Shown here: positions 8,483-16,446 of the stretch, in pieces
Layout: every line of letters starts with the position of its first letter
Numbering within the stretch: the stretch's first letter is position 1
Assembly (NCBI GenBank): GCA_035507915.1
Contig: DATJNS010000268.1
Coordinates: forward strand, 1 to 21,945
Source of the DNA: JACQAI01 sp035507915
GTDB taxonomy: Bacteria; Pseudomonadota; Alphaproteobacteria; Elsterales; Elsteraceae
Direction: 5' to 3'
DNA: 21,945 bases
Position numbers and translations under genes: made by a program
The notes under the pieces: model-generated
The model's database searches: none
Told to the model about the DNA's origin: nothing
Seen by the model: only the letters and a program-made list of their open reading frames with translations

Positions 8483-9487
8483 TCACCGGCAGTACCCTTC
8501 GGCGCGGAACCATGCGAGCGCCTCGGCAAGGCCCTGACGCGCCGGCCGGAAGCGATAGCCGAGCTCGCGCTCGGCCTTGGCCGAGCTGAAGAACATCTTC
8601 TTCTTCGCCATGCGCAGGCCGTCGAACGTCGCGAACGGCTCGCGCCCGGTGAACCGCGCCAGCGCCTCTTCGACCAGGGCGACCGGATAGACCGCGAGCC
8701 GCGGAACCTTGAGGCGCGGCGGTGCGCGGCCGGCGAGCCGCGCGATCTCGGCGAGCATCTCGGCTAGGGTCAGGTTCTCGCCGCCCAGGATGTAGCGCTC
8801 GCCGATGCGGCCGCGCGCGAACGCTGCGAGATGGCCCGCCGCGACGTCGTCGACATGGACCAGGTTGAGGCCGGTGTCGACGTATCCGGGCATGCGGCCC
8901 GACGCCGCCTCGACGATGATGCGCCCGGTCGGTGTCGGCTTGACGTCACGCGGACCGACCGGCGTCGACGGGTTGACGATCACGGCAGGCAGGCCGCGCG
9001 CGCGCACCAGCGTGCGCACGACCTCCTCGGCGTCGAACTTCGAGCGCTTGTAAGGGCCGATCATGGCGTCGGCGGTGACCGGCGTGGTCTCGTCGGCCGG
9101 GCTGCCGTCGGCGGTCAGCCCCAAGGTAGCGACGCTCGACGTGTAGACCACGCGCTCGACACCGGCCGAGAGCGCGGCCTCCATCAGATCGCGCGTGCCG
9201 TCGACGTTGGCGCGGTGCATCGCCGCCGGATCGCGCACCCACAGCCGGTAGTCGGCGGCGACGTGGAACAGGGTGCCGCAGCCGGCGAGCGCCGCGGCGA
9301 GCGAGGCGCGGTCCTCGAGCCGGCCGACCGCGGTTTCGACGGCGAGGTCGCGCAGATTGCGCAGATCGCTGGTCGGCCGCACCAGGACGCGCACGGTGTG
9401 CCCGGCCGCCAGCAGCGCGCGCGCCACGGCGGAGCCGACGAAACCCGACGCGCCGGTCACCAGCGTCGGTCCGGACGATGCCGTCAC
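8483..9487 (-). CDS. hpnA: HpnA, hopanoid-associated sugar epimerase (extended SDR)
   Basis: NAD(P)-dependent extended short-chain dehydrogenase, annotated in hopanoid clusters as a nucleotide-sugar epimerase or reductase; the true substrate is unproven. The 334-residue protein has the Rossmann motif TGASGFVG at 11-18. The catalytic region has TSSVA at 116-120 and YKRSK at 146-150 (Tyr146 and Lys150). NPSTPVGPRD follows at 172-181. The GTG start (complement of 9485-9487) overlaps the stop of the upstream serine hydrolase gene as GTGA, so the two are probably translationally coupled. It is the first hpn gene in canonical order. Dihydroflavonol-reductase-like enzymes share the fold, but the context favours HpnA. 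Confidence 0.92.
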   Translation of the reverse strand: MTASSGPTLVTGASGFVGSAVARALLAAGHTVRVLVRPTSDLRNLRDLAVETAVGRLEDRASLAAALAGCGTLFHVAADYRLWVRDPAAMHRANVDGTRDLMEAALSAGVERVVYTSSVATLGLTADGSPADETTPVTADAMIGPYKRSKFDAEEVVRTLVRARGLPAVIVNPSTPVGPRDVKPTPTGRIIVEAASGRMPGYVDTGLNLVHVDDVAAGHLAAFARGRIGERYILGGENLTLAEMLAEIARLAGRAPPRLKVPRLAVYPVALVEEALARFTGREPFATFDGLRMAKKKMFFSSAKAERELGYRFRPARQGLAEALAWFRAEGYCR

Positions 9488-10602
9488 GCGCGCAAGGCCG
9501 CCATCACGGCGGCGATGAAGCCGTCGAGCGCGGCCGGATCGATCCAGCGCAGCACTGCGACGATGCCGGTCGTCGGATCGATCCAGGTGATGTTGCCGCC
9601 GGCACCGCGAAAGAAGACGCTCTCCGCCGAGGCGTGGGGGTAGGCCTTGCGCCCGGTATTGAGCCACCACAGGAAACCGTAGAGCGGATTGAGGCGGCAC
9701 GGCGCGCTCGACCAGGCGATCCAGTCCGGCTCGATCACGCGTCGATCGCCCCACATGCCGCCGCGCAGCACCAAGAGTCCGAGCCGCGCCTGATCCTCGG
9801 CATGGATGAACACGCCGCCGCCCCAGTGGCTGCCGCCCGGGACCGATTGGACGCGCGCGCCGTCGAGCTCGACCCACGAATTGTCGTAGCCCACCCACTG
9901 CCAGTCGGACGAGGCGCCGATCGGCACCATGATGCGGTCGCGGAACAATTCGGGCAGCGTGCGGCCGAACCGGCGCAGCAGCGCGAGGCTCAGGCGGTTG
10001 ACGCGCACGTCGTTGTATTCCCAGTACGCGCCCGGCGCCTGCAATGGCCGCGCCTGGCCCTTCAGGCGGCCCTGCCCTTCGACCGCGAGATCGCGATTGC
10101 GGTCGATCACGTCCGACTTGTCCCACAGCGTGCCTTCCCATTCGGAGGTCTGCTGCAGCAGATGGCGCCACGTGACCGCGCCGTTGTGGGGGCCGTCGAA
10201 CCCGCCATCACGCACGGTGCGGCCGACCGGTTCGTCCAGTTCGGCGATCAGCCCGTCGGCGACCGCAAGCCCGGCGAGCATGCCGAGATAGCTCTTGGCG
10301 ACGCTGAACGTCGCATCGACCTGGCGCGTGTCGCCCCAGCTCGCGACGCGGCGGCCGTGGCGCAGCACGAGCCCGTTGGGCGCGCCGCGCGGCCGGATCG
10401 GACCGAGGATCGCGTTGTGCGGCGGCGGCTCGAAATAACCCGCCTCGATGTGCGCGCGCAGATCGCGCGGCCACGGCGTCTCGCGGACCTCGGCAAAGGC
10501 GACGGCGCGCCCCAGCGCGGCCGCATCGAAGCCGAGCGCCGCGGGCTCGGCGGGCGGCCAAGCCTTGTCATCGCGCAGGGGGACGACGCCGTCATCGATC
10601 AT
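9484..10602 (-). CDS. Beta-lactamase-related serine hydrolase heading the hpn operon
   Basis: Serine hydrolase of the class C beta-lactamase / esterase / 6-aminohexanoate-dimer hydrolase superfamily; the substrate cannot be told from sequence. The 372-residue protein carries the nucleophile motif S-V-A-K (S100, K103), the tyrosine motif YND at 196-198, and HWGGG at 259-263 in the place of the usual (K/H)xG. No signal peptide or membrane segment is visible at the N-terminus, unlike periplasmic beta-lactamases, so a cytosolic location is inferred. The ATG (complement of 10600-10602) is the only good start because an in-frame stop lies shortly upstream. Its end overlaps the hpnA start, so it appears to be the first gene of the hopanoid transcript. 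Confidence 0.88.
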   Translation of the reverse strand: MIDDGVVPLRDDKAWPPAEPAALGFDAAALGRAVAFAEVRETPWPRDLRAHIEAGYFEPPPHNAILGPIRPRGAPNGLVLRHGRRVASWGDTRQVDATFSVAKSYLGMLAGLAVADGLIAELDEPVGRTVRDGGFDGPHNGAVTWRHLLQQTSEWEGTLWDKSDVIDRNRDLAVEGQGRLKGQARPLQAPGAYWEYNDVRVNRLSLALLRRFGRTLPELFRDRIMVPIGASSDWQWVGYDNSWVELDGARVQSVPGGSHWGGGVFIHAEDQARLGLLVLRGGMWGDRRVIEPDWIAWSSAPCRLNPLYGFLWWLNTGRKAYPHASAESVFFRGAGGNITWIDPTTGIVAVLRWIDPAALDGFIAAVMAALRA

Positions 10603-10880
10603 CGCGCGAGCCTGGGTGCCATGATTTCACGCTCCAGCTGTAACGGTCGCGGTCCGACACATCAACTCCCCGGCGACGCCACGGTCGGCGCGTCTCGATT
10701 CGCGCCGATTGGCGAACCCCGCCGCCGGGGCGCGCGGCCGCCCGGGCCAACGATTACAGCGCAAAATCGCCGGGCGGTATCAGGTGATGGCCGTCACTGC
10801 GCGGATCGGTTAACGGATAGATGATCGAACCAAGAGCACGCAGAACGCGGGCGCCCAAAAACAGAAGAGAAGACTCCCCC
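10603..10880. promoter_or_regulatory. Divergent promoter region between the hpn operon and pilZ gene
   Basis: No gene is supported in these 278 bases. On the minus strand, TTGATG (complement of 10660-10665) and TACAGC (complement of 10637-10642) are exactly 17 bases apart. A transcript would begin near 10630, about 28 bases before the hydrolase ATG, making this a fair candidate for the whole hpn operon. On the plus strand, TTACAG at 10754-10759 and GTATCA at 10777-10782 are also 17 apart and could serve the PilZ gene. The GC-rich block around 10720-10750 has partial self-complementarity but no T run. All are by-eye matches. Confidence 0.4.
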
Positions 10881-11180
10881 ATGCCTTCCGGCCAAGACCA
10901 ACGCCGGCATCCCCGCTACGCGCTGGCCGAGCGCGCGGCGATCCTCCTCGGCCCGGCCACCTACGTGTTCAGCGAAACGCTGGACATCTCGCGTGGCGGC
11001 GCCTGCCTGCGGCACCCCAACCGGTTCGTTGTGCAAGCGGGGGAGCAGCTCAACCTCGCGAGCGCGCATATCGGCTCGCAGCGCGCGGCGCGGGTCGTCA
11101 GCGTGTCGTCGCGCGGACTGCATTGTGCGTTCGACAGCGATCCCGATCCGGTCGACTCCGAGACCAGCGCGGCGCTCTGA
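10881..11180 (+). CDS. Small single-domain PilZ protein
   Basis: Likely cyclic-di-GMP receptor of the PilZ family, 99 residues, made up of the domain alone. The c-di-GMP contact elements are visible: the RxxxR box as RRHPR at 8-12 and the DxSxxG box as DISRGG at 35-40. Both are intact, so binding is plausible. The ATG at 10881 is preferred because AGAAGAGAAGA lies just upstream and the RxxxR box then sits near the N-terminus as usual; an in-frame ATG at 10821 would add 20 basic residues with no match to the family. It precedes the hybrid histidine kinase by 151 bases. A GGDEF cyclase lies about 8 kb away. Its effector target is unknown. Confidence 0.85.
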   Translation: MPSGQDQRRHPRYALAERAAILLGPATYVFSETLDISRGGACLRHPNRFVVQAGEQLNLASAHIGSQRAARVVSVSSRGLHCAFDSDPDPVDSETSAAL

Positions 11181-11221
11181 GGTCCCACGGGCTCAACCTC
11201 CGGTACCCTGCCCGCCCCGGC

Positions 11222-11248
11222 TTGTCGAACGAATCGGCTTGTGACAAT
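11222..11248 (+). promoter_or_regulatory. Weak candidate promoter for the hybrid histidine kinase
   Basis: TTGTCG (11222-11227) and GACAAT (11243-11248) lie 15 bases apart in the 151-base gap before the kinase start. The spacing is short, but shifting the first box by one base gives 16. The outer TTGTC and GACAA are inverted copies, so the site could equally be an operator. Nothing else with promoter character is seen in this gap. Confidence 0.25.
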
Positions 11249-11331
11249 GCTCCAGCGGCGCGGCCTGACGCGGTCTTTTTGAGCGTATTGGCGCATCGGA
11301 CCGCGACCGCCGCGCGAGCCCGGGTGCCCTC

Positions 11332-13737
11332 GTGACCGACGACCGCCCCTGCCTGATCCTGGTCGACGGCGCCGCGGCGGCGCCCGACCCGTTGCGCGCC
11401 GCGCTGGCCGAGGCTTACGAGGTCATCGTCACCGACGACCCCGCCAGCGCGCCGGCGGCGCTGCGCGCGGAAGCCGCCGAGCTGCTGCTGGTGCGCGTCA
11501 CCGCCGGGTTCGACGGGCTCGACCTGGTGCATCGCACGCGCACCGACCCGGCGCTGCTGGCGATCCCCGTGATCCTGTTCGCCGACCGCGCCGACGAGGA
11601 CGCCGTGCTCGAGGCGTTCCGCGCCGGGGCCGACGACTATCTCGTCGCACCGTTCGGCGCGCGTCTCGTGGTCGCGCGCATCGCCGGCCAGCTGCGGATC
11701 GGCCGCCTGCGCCGCGCGGCCGGTGCGCGCGAAGCGCAGTTCGCCGCGATCTTCGATCAGGCGGCGATCGGCATCGGCCAGGCCGCGCTGTCCGGACAGC
11801 TCCAGCTGGTCAATCAACGCTATTGCGACATCGTCGGCCGGTCGCGCGAGGAGGTGCTGGGTCTGCGCGTGCAGGACCTGACCCATCCCGACGATGTGCC
11901 GGCGAATCTCGCGCTGTGGCAGCGCATGATCGACACCGGCGAAGGCTTCACGATCGAGAAGCGCTATCTCAGACCCGACGGCGCGCTGATGTGGGTCAAC
12001 AACCGCATCACGCTGCTGCGCGACGCCGACGGCGCGCCACGATCATGCATTGCCGTGGTGCAGGACATCACCGAGCGAAAGCGCACCGAGGCGGCGCTGC
12101 GCCAGCTGACCGACACGCTCGAGCAGCGGATCGCCGAGCGCACGCGCGAGCTCACCTTGGCGAACCAGCGGCTGACCGCCGAGATCGACGAGCGACGGCA
12201 GGCCGAGAGTCTGCTCGAGCGCGAGCAGGCGTTCTCCGAGCGTCTGATCGAGAGCAGCACCGAGGCGATCGTCGCGATCGACACCGCGTTCCGCCACACC
12301 GTGTGGAATGCGGCCGCCGTGGCGATGACCGGCTTGCCGCGCAACGCCGTGCTCGGCCGAACGCTGACCGATGTGTTGCCGCAGATCCTCAACACCCCGA
12401 TCGAGACCGCGTGGCACGCCGCGCTCGCCGGGCGCGCGACCTGGGTCGAGGGACGCGCCTTCACGATCCAGACGACCGGCCGAAGCGGCATCTACGACGG
12501 CAGCTTCGCGCCGCTCCACGGCGTCGACGGCTCGATCATCGGCGCGATCGGCATGCTGCGGGACATCAGCGCGCAGCGCCGCGCCGAGGAGGCGCTGCGC
12601 CAGGCGCAGAAGATGGAGGCCGTCGGCCAGCTCACCGGCGGCGTGGCGCACGACTTCAACAATCTCCTGACGGTGATCACCGGCAATCTCGAAACCCTGC
12701 AGCGTCGGCTGGCGGCCGATTCCAAGCTGCACCGCCAGATCGATGCGGCGCTGCGCGGCACCGAGCGCGCGGCCACGCTCACCCACCGCCTGCTCGCCTT
12801 CTCGCGGCGACAGACGCTCGACCCCAAGCCGGTGGAACCCAACCGGTTGGTCGTCGGCATGTCGGACCTGCTGCGCCGCACGCTCGGCGAGGCGATCTCG
12901 GTCGAGACCGTGGTGGGTGCCGGCGCCTGGCGCATCCGCTGCGACCCCAATCAGCTCGAGAGCGCCATTCTCAACCTCGCGGTCAACGCGCGCGACGCCA
13001 TGCCGAGCGGCGGCAAGCTGACGATCGAGACCGCCAACGTCTATGTCGATGACGCCTACGCCGCCGCCCAGGGCGACATGACGGCCGGCCAGTATGTCGT
13101 GATCTCGGTCACGGACACCGGCACCGGCATGACCCGCGAGGTCGCGGAGAAGGCGTTCGAGCCGTTCTTCACCACCAAAGCGATCGGCCACGGCACCGGC
13201 CTCGGACTGAGCCAAGTCTACGGCTTCGCCAAACAGTCGGGCGGACACATCAAGATCTACAGCGAGCCGGGCGCGGGCACGTCGATCAAGCTCTATCTGC
13301 CGCGCTTCGCCGATCCGGCGACGGCAGACGAGGCGATCGTCGAGATCGCCGTCGTGCCGGTCGGCACGCGCCAGGAGACCATCCTGGTGGTCGAGGACGA
13401 CGAGGACGTCCGCCAGCACACGGTCGAGCTCCTGCGCGAACTCGGATACGACGTCATCGAGGCGCCGGACGGTCCGAGCGCGCTCTACCTGATCGACCGC
13501 GGGTCCGACATCCAACTGCTGTTCACCGACGTCGCGCTGCCCGGCGGCATGAACGGCCGGGAGCTCGCCGAGGCGGCCCGCCGCCAGGCGCCCGAGCTCA
13601 AGGTGCTGTTCACCACCGGATACGCGCGCAACGCGGTCATGCGTCACGGCGCGCTCGATCCCGACGTCGAGCTGATCGTCAAGCCGTTCACCTATGCGAG
13701 CCTCGCCACCAAGATTCGCGACGTGCTGGGGGATTGA
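11332..13737 (+). CDS. Hybrid sensor histidine kinase: pseudo-receiver, two PAS, HisKA, HATPase, receiver
   Basis: Predicted soluble two-component sensor kinase of 801 residues; no membrane segment is visible. Domains in order: receiver-like fold (about 6-125), PAS (134-250, ending QDITERK), coiled coil (about 252-300), PAS (300-415, ending RDISAQRR), dimerisation/phosphotransfer domain with VAHDFNNLL (H440), and ATPase. The ATPase N box is NLAVNARDA (548-556), the G1 box DTGTGM (595-600) and the G2 box GTGLGL (621-626). The C-terminal receiver has phospho-acceptor D733 and lysine K784. The N-terminal receiver lacks the phospho-acceptor (position near 55 is Arg in LLLVRV) and the conserved lysine (A106 in YLVAPF), so it is probably a non-phosphorylated interaction domain. 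The GTG start at 11332 has no strong ribosome binding site. Signal and partner are unknown. Confidence 0.9.
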   Translation: MTDDRPCLILVDGAAAAPDPLRAALAEAYEVIVTDDPASAPAALRAEAAELLLVRVTAGFDGLDLVHRTRTDPALLAIPVILFADRADEDAVLEAFRAGADDYLVAPFGARLVVARIAGQLRIGRLRRAAGAREAQFAAIFDQAAIGIGQAALSGQLQLVNQRYCDIVGRSREEVLGLRVQDLTHPDDVPANLALWQRMIDTGEGFTIEKRYLRPDGALMWVNNRITLLRDADGAPRSCIAVVQDITERKRTEAALRQLTDTLEQRIAERTRELTLANQRLTAEIDERRQAESLLEREQAFSERLIESSTEAIVAIDTAFRHTVWNAAAVAMTGLPRNAVLGRTLTDVLPQILNTPIETAWHAALAGRATWVEGRAFTIQTTGRSGIYDGSFAPLHGVDGSIIGAIGMLRDISAQRRAEEALRQAQKMEAVGQLTGGVAHDFNNLLTVITGNLETLQRRLAADSKLHRQIDAALRGTERAATLTHRLLAFSRRQTLDPKPVEPNRLVVGMSDLLRRTLGEAISVETVVGAGAWRIRCDPNQLESAILNLAVNARDAMPSGGKLTIETANVYVDDAYAAAQGDMTAGQYVVISVTDTGTGMTREVAEKAFEPFFTTKAIGHGTGLGLSQVYGFAKQSGGHIKIYSEPGAGTSIKLYLPRFADPATADEAIVEIAVVPVGTRQETILVVEDDEDVRQHTVELLRELGYDVIEAPDGPSALYLIDRGSDIQLLFTDVALPGGMNGRELAEAARRQAPELKVLFTTGYARNAVMRHGALDPDVELIVKPFTYASLATKIRDVLGD

Positions 13738-13803
13738 GCGTCGCATCGCGCGCACGCTGCCGGTTTGCTACTCTGACGCGGACACTACCGGAGGCGCCCC
13801 ACG

Positions 13804-14241
13804 ATGACCTTCCTCACGCTCGCCCAGGCATCCCTGATCGTCGATACGGCGCTCGCGCGCGGCCGCGAGCTCAAGTTGGCGCCCTTGACCGTGGTCGTCC
13901 TCGACGCCGGCGGTCACCTGAAAGCGGCCAAGCGCGAGGACAATTCGAGCCTCCTGCGCGAGCACATCGCGACCGGCAAGGCCTGGGGCGTGCTCGGCAT
14001 GGGCTTCGGCGGCCGCGAGCTGGCGCGCCGCGCCGCCAAGGCGGCGCCGGGCTTCTTCGGGGCGCTGTCCGACATGTCGGGCGGCCGCATGGTGCCGGTG
14101 CCGGGCGGCGTGCTGATCCGCGGCGCCGACGGAGCGATCCTGGGCTCGGTCGGCATCAGCGGCGACACCTCGGAAAAGGACGAGGACTGCGCGGTCGCGG
14201 GCATCAAGGCGGCCGGCCTCGCGCCCGACACCGGCGACTAG
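13804..14241 (+). CDS. GlcG/HbpS-like heme-degrading-fold protein
   Basis: Small protein of the GlcG/HbpS (PF03928-type) family, 145 residues. Members bind heme or cobalamin, or accompany glycolate and diol use; the function here is not established. The pattern is typical: TLAQASLIVDTALARGRE at 5-22, VVVLDAGGHLKAAKRED at 30-46, TGKAWGVL at 57-64, and near the end PGGVLIRGADGAILGSVGISG at 100-120, with the acidic SEKDEDCAVAGI following. There is no signal peptide, so it is probably cytosolic. The ATG at 13804 is supported by GGAGG at 13790-13794, nine bases upstream. It follows the hybrid kinase by 66 bases on the same strand and could be co-transcribed. The DUF4139 gene starts 84 bases downstream. 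Confidence 0.85.
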   Translation: MTFLTLAQASLIVDTALARGRELKLAPLTVVVLDAGGHLKAAKREDNSSLLREHIATGKAWGVLGMGFGGRELARRAAKAAPGFFGALSDMSGGRMVPVPGGVLIRGADGAILGSVGISGDTSEKDEDCAVAGIKAAGLAPDTGD

Positions 14242-14325
14242 CAGCGGCGACCGGAGGCGACGCCCTGATCTCGCCACCTTTGCCGGGCAGGCTCGCGCGC
14301 CCTTGACCCCATTCGGGAGCCCGCC

Positions 14326-16353
14326 ATGGTCCATCGCCTGCTGCCATTGGCGGCGCTCGCCGCCGGCCTGATCGCCGCCGCCGCCCCGGCGGCCCGTGCG
14401 GCGCCGCTGGAGCTCAAGCGCGTGGCGCTGTCGAGCGGCGGCGTCGGTTACTTCGAATACCAGGCGACGGTGAGCGGCGACGACACGCTGGCGCTCGACG
14501 CGCGGCTCGACCAGATCGACGACATCATGAAGAGCCTGGTGGTCTACGACGATCGCGGCTCGGTCGTCGGCGTCGAGCTGCAGAGCCGCGAGCCGGTCGG
14601 TCAGATCCTGCGCGACCTGCCGTTCGACGCGAACGCGCTCGACGCCCCGAAGGCGCTGTTCAACGCGTTGCGCGGCGCCGAGATCAAGGTCGGCAATCCC
14701 AAGCCGATGAGCGGCCGCATCCTCAAAGCCGACGACGAGGTGACGATCTTGCGCGATGGCCACACCATCACGCGCACGCGCGTCACCCTGATCACGGCCG
14801 CCGGGCTCCAGCAGTTCGTGCTCGAGGACGTCGACTCGGTCGCGTTCGTCGATCCGACGCTGCAGGCGAAGCTCGACGAGGCGTTGAGCCGGCTCGCGCG
14901 CCATCACGACGGCGATCGGCGCACGCTGCTGCTGCATACGCACGGCACCGAGAAACGGACGGTGCGCGTCGGCTACGTCGTCGGCGCGCCGCTCTGGAAG
15001 GCGACCTATCGCCTGACCTTCCCAGCGGATCCCGGGACCGGCAAGGCGCGGCTCCAGGGATGGGCGGTGCTCGAGAACACCACGGCGCAGGACTGGAACG
15101 GCGTCGAGCTCACGTTGCTGTCCGGCAATCCGGTGACGTTCCGGCAGGCGCTTTACGAATCGTACTACGTGACGCGCCCCGAGGTGCCGGTCGAGGTGAT
15201 CGGACGGGTGCTGCCCAAGCCGGATCAGGGCAGCGTCGCGGTGCAGATGATGCGGCAGCGTGCCGAGGCGACCAGCGCCCCGGCCGGAACCGCGATGGCG
15301 CCGGCGCCCGGCCCCCGCGGGGACTTCGCGGCTTCGGGCGCGGCGCCGCCGCCGTCGCTCGCGTCGGTCGCCGCGGCCAACGCGGCGGAAGGTGGCACCC
15401 AGGTCACGTTCACCCTGCCGCATCCAGTATCGATCGGCGCGGGGCGCAGCGCCGAGCTGCCGATCCTCGACCGCGAGCTGAACGCGACACGCCTGTCCGT
15501 GCTGCAGCCGTACGACGCGCAACCGCTCGCCGCCTTCGAGCTGACCAACGACGGCACGACCGGGCTGCCGCCGGGCGTTCTGACGCTCTACGAACGCGCC
15601 GCCGACGGCGCCGCGACCTATGTCGGCGATGCCCGCCTGGCGACCTTCCCGGTCGGCGAGCAGCGTCTCTTGAGCTATGCGGTCGACGACAAGCTCAAGG
15701 TCGATCGGACGCGCAACGACGCCAATCCGATCGTGAGCGCCGCGCTCGGCGCCGGTGTGCTGCGGCTCACCCGCAAGATCCAGCAGACGACGGTCTACCG
15801 CATCGCGGCGCCCGCCCACGAGGCGCGACGCCTGATCATCGAGCAACCGCGCGCCGGCGGCTGGAGCCTGACGGAGCCCGATCCCTCGGGCGTCCGCATG
15901 ACCGACAGCGACTACCGCGTGCCGATCGAGATCGGCCCCGGCGAGCAGAAGAGCGTGACCGTGACCCTCGAACGACCGCAGCAGGAGAGCCTGCGCCTGC
16001 TCGATCTCGACGATGCGCGGCTGGGCGTTCTGATTTCCGCGCGCGAGCTCCCGCCGCCGCTGCACGACGCGCTCGGGGAGCTGGCCCGCCGTCGGCAAGC
16101 GCTTGCCGAGCAGCGCACGCAGCTTCAGCGCGTGCAGACCGAGCGCGAGACCCTGGTGCAGGATCAAGCGCGCGTCCGAGACAATCTCAATGCGGTGCCC
16201 AAGGGCACGCCGCTGTACAACCGTCTGATCGACACGCTGTCCAACGAGGAGACGCGCCTCGAGACCCTCGCCCAGACGATCGCGACCGCCAATGGCACGA
16301 TCGATCGGGCGACCGCCGATCTCGCCGACTACGTCAACAAGCTGTCGCTCTGA
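14326..16353 (+). CDS. Exported DUF4139 domain protein
   Basis: Uncharacterised protein of 675 residues with a probable Sec signal peptide (residues 1-25, positive start, hydrophobic alanine/leucine core, cleavage likely after ARA), so periplasmic or outer-membrane associated. The mature part fits the DUF4139 family: VGYVVGAPLWKATYRLTF near 218-235, followed by GWAVLENTTAQDWNGVELTLLS and NPVTFRQALY. A low-complexity Ala/Pro-rich stretch interrupts the domain at about 305-358. A basic/acidic, glutamine-rich segment near residues 585-670 looks like a coiled coil. The ATG at 14326 has GGGAG at 14315-14319, six bases upstream. Family function is unknown. Neighbours give no clear pathway. Confidence 0.85.
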   Translation: MVHRLLPLAALAAGLIAAAAPAARAAPLELKRVALSSGGVGYFEYQATVSGDDTLALDARLDQIDDIMKSLVVYDDRGSVVGVELQSREPVGQILRDLPFDANALDAPKALFNALRGAEIKVGNPKPMSGRILKADDEVTILRDGHTITRTRVTLITAAGLQQFVLEDVDSVAFVDPTLQAKLDEALSRLARHHDGDRRTLLLHTHGTEKRTVRVGYVVGAPLWKATYRLTFPADPGTGKARLQGWAVLENTTAQDWNGVELTLLSGNPVTFRQALYESYYVTRPEVPVEVIGRVLPKPDQGSVAVQMMRQRAEATSAPAGTAMAPAPGPRGDFAASGAAPPPSLASVAAANAAEGGTQVTFTLPHPVSIGAGRSAELPILDRELNATRLSVLQPYDAQPLAAFELTNDGTTGLPPGVLTLYERAADGAATYVGDARLATFPVGEQRLLSYAVDDKLKVDRTRNDANPIVSAALGAGVLRLTRKIQQTTVYRIAAPAHEARRLIIEQPRAGGWSLTEPDPSGVRMTDSDYRVPIEIGPGEQKSVTVTLERPQQESLRLLDLDDARLGVLISARELPPPLHDALGELARRRQALAEQRTQLQRVQTERETLVQDQARVRDNLNAVPKGTPLYNRLIDTLSNEETRLETLAQTIATANGTIDRATADLADYVNKLSL

Positions 16354-16389
16354 CTCCGGCCGCCACGGGCTCGCGTGAACCGCAGTCGT

Positions 16390-16418
16390 TTGCAGCGGTC
16401 ATGAAATCGCTCTAGCGT
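16390..16418 (+). promoter_or_regulatory. Weak candidate promoter for the oxidoreductase/citrate-synthase-like pair
   Basis: TTGCAG at 16390-16395 and TAGCGT at 16413-16418 are 17 bases apart in the 93-base gap after the DUF4139 gene. The first box is good, the second poor. A transcript would begin about 20 bases before the ATG at 16447. Confidence 0.25.
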
Positions 16419-16446
16419 GGCGGCGGTGCAACCGGGAGGAGCCGCG

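Noticed and set aside
9484..10602. Antibiotic-resistance beta-lactamase
   Set aside because: No signal peptide, atypical HWGGG in place of KTG, and operon context; the superfamily includes many esterases and amidases.
12043..13755. Minus-strand frame of 570 codons opposite the hybrid kinase
   Set aside because: Antisense of kinase motifs such as the H, N and G boxes; no own start signal or domain.
13768..16167. Minus-strand frame of about 800 codons opposite the GlcG-like and DUF4139 genes
   Set aside because: Low-complexity Arg/Ala/His-rich translation without any domain, while the plus strand has clear families, a signal peptide and ribosome binding sites.
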